Assembly (NCBI GenBank): GCA_964645915.1
Contig: CAZYDH010000013.1
Location: 1 to 44,366 of the forward strand
DNA from: JACNKV01 sp964645915
GTDB taxonomy: Bacteria; Fidelibacterota; Marinisomatia; Marinisomatales; JACNKV01
Length of the DNA stretch: 44,366 bases
Direction: 5' to 3'
Shown: positions 36,145 through 44,366 of the stretch, piece after piece
Layout of the letters: each line of letters starts with the position of its first letter
Numbering within the stretch: position 1 is the stretch's first letter
The notes under the pieces: model-generated
Told to the model about the DNA's origin: nothing
What the model saw: only the letters and a program-made list of their open reading frames with translations
Databases searched by the model: none
Made by a program: the position numbers and the translations under genes

Positions 36145-38916
36145 CTAGAATTTGTAGTGAATACTTAGTTGTAATCCAGTAGTATTCAATTCATATGAAG
36201 ATGCGGGAGGTTTCTCTGTTTCATCCAATGATGGATCTTCCATTTCTGCTTCAAGATATTCATACAGTTGTAAACTTCCTGCTATTCGTATCAGTATGTT
36301 TTTCCAAATATCCACTTCACAACCAATTCGTCCATTAAACATATTTATCGTGGTTAGCCCTGAGTTTGTTATCGAAGCTATATATCCCAAATACCGAACT
36401 TTATTATTCATTGTCGAATAATGTACTTCAGCGCTCAAAGACAATCTATTAAACTCCGATAACATATCAGAAGTTGTATATGAGGGTATATGAATTGTAG
36501 CTTGATACCCGGCAAATTTTAATCTCAAATTTTGTGAAACAGTATTCATTAAGTTCACAGAAATAATATTTGTATTTGTTTTAGGAAAGATATATCCGTC
36601 CATTCTTTCTTCGGCAAGTAAATCCGTATTTACTACACTGTTATAGTTTACATTAAAAATACTTTTCATTTGTTTCAGAGTAAATGGAACATTAACAGAA
36701 AACATTGCATTTGACGTTACTGAGTTTTCTCGAAGATCTAATAATTCGTCAAACTCCTTAATTTCTTTACTTCGTTTAATGGACTGTAAACTCATTGTAA
36801 AAGATGGAACATTTGGTCCCGGATTCAACATAATATTAGAAGAGAATATTTGTGTACGAAGTGGGTCAACCTCCGTCTTGAGTATATCATTATCCTGATA
36901 TTGATATCCCAAATTAAATATCAATTTGTAATCCAATAATGCAATTTGATCACTGATGGAGAACTCTCGAATATTTGTGGTTAAATATGGATTTCCAAAC
37001 GAAATGTATTGAGGTCCAACTTGACGGTATTCAACGTAAAAAGTGTTCCCGGGATATCTCCCGTTAATTCTTAGGTGGAATGCTGCTGACGGCATATTCA
37101 CAAGTGTTGCGATCGGGTGCTCATTAAATGTCATTACATCATAGAAAAACAATGGTGTCATATATTGATTAATTGTGAATATTTTTTCAAAGGATGTTGG
37201 ATCAAATATGAGAGTAGTATCGATCATCAAAGGAGTTCCTACAATTAGACCATATTCATCATATTGTGTTCCAATTAATCCATCCAAACTATCATCAAGA
37301 GTTGTATCTAATTCAGTTCGGGTAATCGCACCATCCCAAATATTTCGATTATACAAACTCATGTTCCAGCTGAATTCTGTTGATAATTGACGTTGATCAA
37401 AATAGGCTTTTGTATCAAATCCTATGACTAAATTATCCTCCGGATCTCCTCCTCCCCAATTAGATTCAGAAAAATGTAAAATACCATTTGCTTCAGAAAC
37501 AGATGTTTCTAATTCTTCGAGTGTATATACTCCCGGTGTCAGTCCGGTGGCCATAGAATCAACGGTAATTGTGGCTTTTGAAGAAATGTTTTTGAACACC
37601 GAATGCGGATCATCCTTTGATTTTAAGAAATATAATCCAAAGAACATTTTAGATTTATAATTCGCCGATAATCGATATGTATCGATTGATCTTGTAAATG
37701 TATATCCTGTTCTATCCAGATAGTATGTATGACTACCACCATGATTTACAGTTGTGTATAAACTGTTAAGTGTATATCCTTGATCTGTTTTTCCTTTCCA
37801 TTGTACAGATCTATTTAATTCTCCTGAAATAATATCCAAGTTGAGCCATGAAAATGTAACAGAGACACCCAAACCGCGAACACGTTTCCCTGCAATTAAA
37901 TATGAGGATAGATTTGGATAAAAATCCCCCGTATATATCGTTAAATAGTCACTCATTTTAAAGGTAGTTGACAGCCGGTTCAAGGCTTGGCTATATGGAG
38001 ATTCTCGTGATGTAAACCTAAAATTAGATTGGGTATGTATCCAATTAACTCCTCCATTTATTTGTCCTCTGATCTCAGATATATTCAGAATATTATCATC
38101 GATATTCTCTTTGGACGTCAGCATAGATATTGATCCATTATATACTATTTTTTCTGCAATATCAAATCCGTGTTTAGCCACTGTAAATGACCAATGTTCC
38201 GGCATAATTTCCAACCCATGGATATTTTTTGCTGCCACAGATATTTTATGTTTTCCGGACTTTAACTTTCCGGGAACTAAACTAAATAAGCCGGTACTAA
38301 TTTCTGCTTTTTCTGTATAATCAACATCATCAATCGATATGTGGATAGTATTGTAATCAATATCATCGACTCCAAAAAATGAGACAGCTACTACCACTTG
38401 GTCGGCACTTAATACCTCACCTGGTTCCGGAGATAAGATCATCATATCCATATTAACAGTTTTCAGGTTTCCTTCATCAAATCCACTTGTTTTAAATAGG
38501 CGTTTTCCATCATCCTGTAAGATCATGATCTTATAAGGATTTTTAAAAGGATCTTCTCTCGGAAATGCATATAAGTCGGTATCATCCATTTCTAAAATAA
38601 TCGCATATTCAATGAAAGAAGAAATCAATTGAACTGCGGGGATTATTCCAAACCATTCGGTATTTTCATATACCATCGGTATTTCAAGGTAATGTTGCAT
38701 TTCCTTTGATCGATAGTATAAAGTTCCTGCGACAGGACGTTCATTTCCTAACGAAGAAATTGCAATGATGATATCTTTGTTAGAAGGATGAGATTGTATT
38801 GGTTTGTGGTAGAAGTCATCAACAAATGTTGAGGACCCCATGCTTATTAGCACCAATAGAAACAACCAATATGGGACTTTTATTCTATCTATGAATCCGA
38901 CCATTATCGTACCCAT
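36145..38916 (-). CDS. Exported outer-membrane beta-barrel protein with N-terminal Ig-like domains
   Basis: 923 aa. A signal peptide (YWLFLLVLISMGSS) is followed by about 240 residues of beta-sandwich type domains (MILSPEPGEVLSADQVVVAV, DDVDYTEKAEISTGLFSLVPG, SGKHKISVAAKNIHG). From about residue 265 onward there are long alternating amphipathic strands with aromatic ends. The chain ends ...LQLSIHYKF, and a C-terminal Phe is the hallmark of proteins inserted by the BAM machinery. I do not recognise a named family, and no TonB box or plug domain is visible. Its place between FecR and CHASE2-cyclase genes suggests a sensing or signalling partner at the outer membrane (inference). Either of the first two Met codons may be the start; no clear ribosome site is seen. 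Confidence 0.7.
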   Translation of the reverse strand: MGTIMVGFIDRIKVPYWLFLLVLISMGSSTFVDDFYHKPIQSHPSNKDIIIAISSLGNERPVAGTLYYRSKEMQHYLEIPMVYENTEWFGIIPAVQLISSFIEYAIILEMDDTDLYAFPREDPFKNPYKIMILQDDGKRLFKTSGFDEGNLKTVNMDMMILSPEPGEVLSADQVVVAVSFFGVDDIDYNTIHISIDDVDYTEKAEISTGLFSLVPGKLKSGKHKISVAAKNIHGLEIMPEHWSFTVAKHGFDIAEKIVYNGSISMLTSKENIDDNILNISEIRGQINGGVNWIHTQSNFRFTSRESPYSQALNRLSTTFKMSDYLTIYTGDFYPNLSSYLIAGKRVRGLGVSVTFSWLNLDIISGELNRSVQWKGKTDQGYTLNSLYTTVNHGGSHTYYLDRTGYTFTRSIDTYRLSANYKSKMFFGLYFLKSKDDPHSVFKNISSKATITVDSMATGLTPGVYTLEELETSVSEANGILHFSESNWGGGDPEDNLVIGFDTKAYFDQRQLSTEFSWNMSLYNRNIWDGAITRTELDTTLDDSLDGLIGTQYDEYGLIVGTPLMIDTTLIFDPTSFEKIFTINQYMTPLFFYDVMTFNEHPIATLVNMPSAAFHLRINGRYPGNTFYVEYRQVGPQYISFGNPYLTTNIREFSISDQIALLDYKLIFNLGYQYQDNDILKTEVDPLRTQIFSSNIMLNPGPNVPSFTMSLQSIKRSKEIKEFDELLDLRENSVTSNAMFSVNVPFTLKQMKSIFNVNYNSVVNTDLLAEERMDGYIFPKTNTNIISVNLMNTVSQNLRLKFAGYQATIHIPSYTTSDMLSEFNRLSLSAEVHYSTMNNKVRYLGYIASITNSGLTTINMFNGRIGCEVDIWKNILIRIAGSLQLYEYLEAEMEDPSLDETEKPPASSYELNTTGLQLSIHYKF

Positions 38917-38952
38917 AGAAGACGTTTACACATAACAGTTTAAATGAGTCGA

Positions 38953-39633
38953 TTATTGATACTTGATTATTACCGACTTTTGAGTTCCATCCGGTCTTTC
39001 TAAATATATTTTTAGTTCAGATCCACTTTCTACTTCTTCAGTCTCCGGATCGACTGGAATGTTCCTCACATTTGTAGCGGATACATTTAATGCACCATCG
39101 ATTGTAGAGTTTCCTGTTTTTCCATTAAACACATCCATTGAAACACCGGAAAGTATGTTCATTAAATTCACTGCACCTTCTAGGCCAATTAACTGATCAC
39201 CCGTCAATGGGTCTGATATTAACCAAAAATCAGTCCCCTTTACTGAGGCGACTGAGGTTGGGGTACGAATAATAAATTTAGTGTTATTTTGTTTTTCCAC
39301 TTTTGCACGTACCGTCCCAATATCCATATTGATTTGTTTTGCGATCTCGTTGGCTGAAAGTTTTCCGGTAATCTCAAGTTCTGTATTTTCTTTAATTTTC
39401 AAAACTGATTTATCGTCAATAAATATAACGGCAACGAATCCATTATTTCCTGTACGAATTCTATCCCCATTTTCAAGAATAGTCCCTGGTTTTATTCTCA
39501 AATATTCTACTGGTGTATTTTTCCCGACTTCTACTTTTCCAATGACTTTTGTTGCAACAGCAATTTTCTCATTTGCATAAGTAAAACTCATTACCAACAT
39601 TAAAGAGACAACCCATTTGTTTATTCTACACAT
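38953..39633 (-). CDS. Exported FecR-domain protein
   Basis: 226 aa from the ATG at 39633, which has AGGAG 7 bases upstream; a GTG two codons earlier is too close to that site. A signal peptide (WVVSLMLVMSFTYA) is followed by a FecR domain (about 25-150): KVIGKVEVGKNTPVEYLRIKPG, ENGDRIRTGNNGFVAVIFID, SVLKIKENTELEITG, and FIIRTPTSVASVKGTDFWL. In FecR itself this domain relays iron-citrate signals from an outer-membrane transporter to a sigma factor. Here there is no membrane helix after the signal peptide and no sigma gene beside it, so a different output is likely. Its neighbours are an outer-membrane barrel and a CHASE2 cyclase. The gene overlaps the upstream stop region. Confidence 0.85.
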   Translation of the reverse strand: MCRINKWVVSLMLVMSFTYANEKIAVATKVIGKVEVGKNTPVEYLRIKPGTILENGDRIRTGNNGFVAVIFIDDKSVLKIKENTELEITGKLSANEIAKQINMDIGTVRAKVEKQNNTKFIIRTPTSVASVKGTDFWLISDPLTGDQLIGLEGAVNLMNILSGVSMDVFNGKTGNSTIDGALNVSATNVRNIPVDPETEEVESGSELKIYLERPDGTQKSVIIKYQ

Positions 39634-39635
39634 GA

Positions 39636-40829
39636 TCACTCTCCTGTTTGAACTTGAGTTAATTCTAATGAGCCAGATAATATTTGATTCAAAATATAGT
39701 TGGCTCCTGCTTCATCAATGGTCACACCATCGTTTGTATAATATCCAGATGGATTGTACCCGTTTAATTCCCCATTTGGACCAAATAATTCATTAAATTG
39801 AGCCTCTCCAATCACATTACGAAGGACCAACAGTAATGCACTTAATTCTTGCATTTGGGTTGTATTTCCACTTGCCTCTGTAATTTGAAAGATCCAAATA
39901 GGTGATAGTATTTCTTCTTGCCCTTCGGTGGTAAATAATTCTTGTTTTACCTGCCATACATACATTTTACCAAACTCCAATTGTCTCGCACCGCTTATAG
40001 GATATTGAAATGAGTTTAATGTTCCAATTGATTCCCAACTATTTCCATTAAATGGCAACGATAGGTTATCATCTATTGCCTGTTCAAGTGATGAATGTTC
40101 ATCCGGATCAAACTCTGCAACGCGAATATAGTTTTCACATGTCATGCAATTTTGTGCAGTCCAATTGAATATAGGCAAAACCGTACTTATCTGAGTTGTG
40201 TTAACATCACTTAACGACCCTCCAGGTGACTCGAGGGAGATGAACGTTGGTGTTCGAATGATTTTTGTATCTATATCCTGCCCTGTTAATGAAAGATCAG
40301 ACAGATTTGATCCAGAATAAAGACGGATTGTAAACGTATATTCCCCGTCAGGCAAACGACCACTGGTTAATATTGTACTAAGTATTTGATCAAATGAAGA
40401 TGGACTTATTACTTCATTTATTTGTCCAATCATTGTCACAGGATTTCCGTTTACATCATATAGCATCTGTGTATCCGAAGATATATTCCGGTTGTCAAAG
40501 ATCATATCAGCTTGTAGATTATCAATATCGGTTTCCAGATCAACGATTGTAAGGGGTGTATTTATACCAATTTGTGGGGAAGTGATCGTTGCAATAAATT
40601 CAATTCTTACATATGCCGGGGGTCCATTTAAGTGTAGACGGTATCGACAAAGTTGAATATCAGATGATCCTGTTTGAATATCAAAACCACTGATGTAATA
40701 TGTAGCGTATTCTAAAAAACCAGGTTCAGGAATTAATTCAACCGATTGGGAAATACCTTTACTTGGGTAAAAGGTTAAAGAAATTCCGAAGATAAATGAC
40801 AGGATTGATGTGCGAATGTGTTTACTCAT
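39636..40829 (-). CDS. Exported protein of unknown function, first gene of the FecR/cyclase operon
   Basis: 397 aa from the ATG at 40829, chosen because AGGAG lies 9 bases upstream and the protein then begins with a signal peptide (ISLTFYPSKGISQ); a longer form starting at 40895 has no such features. The mature protein is beta-rich. Residues about 30-200 look like one domain with an even strand pattern (YRLHLNGPPAYVRIEFIA, LPDGEYTFTIRLYSGS). Residues about 205-320 resemble an FN3-like domain (VLPIFNWTAQNCMTC, GKMYVWQVKQELF, ILSPIWIFQI). The C-terminal 70 residues are helical. I do not recognise the family. Co-transcription with fecR-like, barrel and cyclase genes suggests an envelope role. 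Confidence 0.7.
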   Translation of the reverse strand: MSKHIRTSILSFIFGISLTFYPSKGISQSVELIPEPGFLEYATYYISGFDIQTGSSDIQLCRYRLHLNGPPAYVRIEFIATITSPQIGINTPLTIVDLETDIDNLQADMIFDNRNISSDTQMLYDVNGNPVTMIGQINEVISPSSFDQILSTILTSGRLPDGEYTFTIRLYSGSNLSDLSLTGQDIDTKIIRTPTFISLESPGGSLSDVNTTQISTVLPIFNWTAQNCMTCENYIRVAEFDPDEHSSLEQAIDDNLSLPFNGNSWESIGTLNSFQYPISGARQLEFGKMYVWQVKQELFTTEGQEEILSPIWIFQITEASGNTTQMQELSALLLVLRNVIGEAQFNELFGPNGELNGYNPSGYYTNDGVTIDEAGANYILNQILSGSLELTQVQTGE

Positions 40830-40903
40830 AGGTTTATTCTCCTGTATTAATTTAGGGGATGAGGACCTCGGGATACAACCCATTTTCAAGCTCAAAATAA
40901 AAA

Positions 40904-40919
40904 TGTGAGATTCACCACA
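40904..40919. promoter_or_regulatory. CRP-like site upstream of the FecR/cyclase operon
   Basis: TGTGAG-ATTC-ACCACA matches 10 of 12 positions of the CRP palindrome. It lies in the short spacer between the rRNA terminator and the first gene of the operon, centred about 82 bases before the ATG at 40829. No matching -10 element is visible at the class II distance, so the promoter position is unclear. Confidence 0.4.
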
Positions 40920-40928
40920 TATAAACAG

Positions 40929-40954
40929 AAAAGCCTCGAATTTTCGAGGCTTTT
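40929..40954 (-). terminator. Rho-independent terminator of the rRNA operon
   Basis: The inverted repeat (aaaagcctcgaa at 40929-40940 against ttcgaggctttt at 40943-40954) forms a strong stem with a tiny loop on the minus strand. It is followed by TTTTCTGTTT and lies about 6 bases after the 5S gene. Confidence 0.9.
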
Positions 40955-40959
40955 AATAA

Positions 40960-41079
40960 TTCCCGGCAACGACCTACTCTCCCACGCTGGTCTCCCGCGC
41001 AGTACCATCGGCGCTATAGGGCTTAACTTCCGTGTTCGGAATGAGAACGGGTGTTTCCCCTATGCTATAATCACCGGAA
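40960..41079 (-). rRNA. rrf: 5S ribosomal RNA
   Basis: About 120 bases. On the minus strand the conserved AAACACCCGTTCTCATTCCG, GAAGTTAAGC and GATGGTACTGCG elements are present, and the two ends pair (TTCCGGTG against TTGCCGGGAA). It follows the 23S gene by roughly 20 bases and is followed by the terminator. End positions are uncertain by a few bases. Confidence 0.95.
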
Positions 41080-41097
41080 TAAATCTAATGATTATGG

Positions 41098-44171
<3,074 letters not shown>

Positions 44172-44233
44172 CCAAATTGTTAAATAGCTTTTCCCTTTAA
44201 AACTAAAGGTAAATCTTTTCAGTTAAAAAACGG

Positions 44234-44309
44234 TGGTGGAGCTAGCCGGAATCGAACCGACGACCTCCTGAATGCAAATCAGGCGCTCTCCCAATTGAGC
44301 TATAGCCCC
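44234..44309 (-). tRNA. tRNA-Ala (anticodon TGC)
   Basis: 76 bases. The acceptor stem GGGGCTA pairs with TAGCTCC, the D-arm (AGCTCAATTGGGAGAGC), the anticodon loop with TGC (CTGATTTGCATTCAG) and the T-arm (GGTTCGATTCC) are all present. CCA is encoded. It lies in the 16S-23S spacer order tRNA-Ile, tRNA-Ala, 23S, the most common bacterial arrangement. Confidence 0.98.
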
Positions 44310-44313
44310 AATG

Positions 44314-44366
44314 TGGGCCTGCGTGGACTCGAACCACGGACCTCATCCTTATCAGGGATGCGCTCT
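44314..44366 (-). tRNA. tRNA-Ile (anticodon GAT), 5' end outside the window
   Basis: The 3' 53 bases are visible: the anticodon arm with GAT (CCTGATAAGG), the variable loop, the T-arm (CGTGGTTCGAGTCCACG) and the acceptor strand CAGGCCC plus discriminator A. The bases after the discriminator are CAT, so CCA is not encoded, unlike in tRNA-Ala four bases away. The acceptor and D-arm 5' part lies past the right edge. Confidence 0.95.

Overview
The window looks like a chromosomal segment of an AT-rich, didermic bacterium of the FCB superphylum, outside the true Bacteroidetes. I favour a Marinimicrobia (SAR406)-like or related lineage, such as Ignavibacteria, Calditrichota or Cloacimonetes. The reasons are a type IX secretion (T9SS) sorting domain with an NPFNP motif at the end of a large surface protein, a PorX-type response regulator, outer-membrane lipoproteins and a C-terminal-Phe beta-barrel protein. 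The lineage is inferred from protein style only, because the 16S gene lies outside the window. Every gene I can support, rRNA included, is on the minus strand, so transcription runs from the right end to the left.

Layout in transcription order. (1) 44366-40921: the 3' part of an rRNA operon: tRNA-Ile(GAT, cut by the window edge), tRNA-Ala(TGC), 23S, 5S and a rho-independent terminator. (2) 40829-33596: four genes for an exported protein, a FecR-domain protein, an outer-membrane beta-barrel protein and a CHASE2/class III adenylate cyclase. A CRP-like palindrome lies upstream. (3) 33501-25957: a lipoprotein with a cohesin-like domain and a giant T9SS cargo protein with beta-helix, LamG, CARDB, Ig-like, dockerin-like, cohesin-like and sorting domains. 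A 100-N scaffold gap interrupts the giant gene, but the frame arithmetic shows the two parts are one gene. Directly upstream are two CRP-like sites, one a perfect palindrome placed at -41.5 of a predicted extended -10 promoter. (4) 25903-23254: porX, tsaE, tsaB. (5) 23157-19948: accD, surE, guaA. (6) 19907-14630: a cell-wall-flavoured run of glmS, an LpoA-like TPR/periplasmic-binding protein, pgeF and uppP. (7) 14591-11035: PutP-like symporter, holA, ECF sigma factor and its anti-sigma factor, ending in a clear terminator. (8) 10971-9274: a GAF-GGDEF diguanylate cyclase whose start codon abuts that terminator. (9) 9213-1: an almost seamless operon of a TPR lipoprotein, a LolB-like lipoprotein, four glycosyltransferases, a YfhO membrane protein and the start of a polysaccharide flippase, probably making and exporting a surface glycan.

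The most interesting reading is that blocks 2 and 3 form one circuit. An envelope-sensing module (barrel, FecR, CHASE2) would control cAMP synthesis. cAMP and a CRP-family regulator, not encoded here, would then switch on a cohesin/dockerin-bearing, T9SS-secreted surface protein, and PorX, a T9SS regulator, is encoded immediately downstream. The individual domains are recognisable families. The circuit itself is inference from gene order and from the CRP-like sites.

Limits: no database search was possible. Family calls come from motifs and domain style. Residue numbers were counted by hand and may be off by one or two. Coordinates of rRNA ends are approximate.
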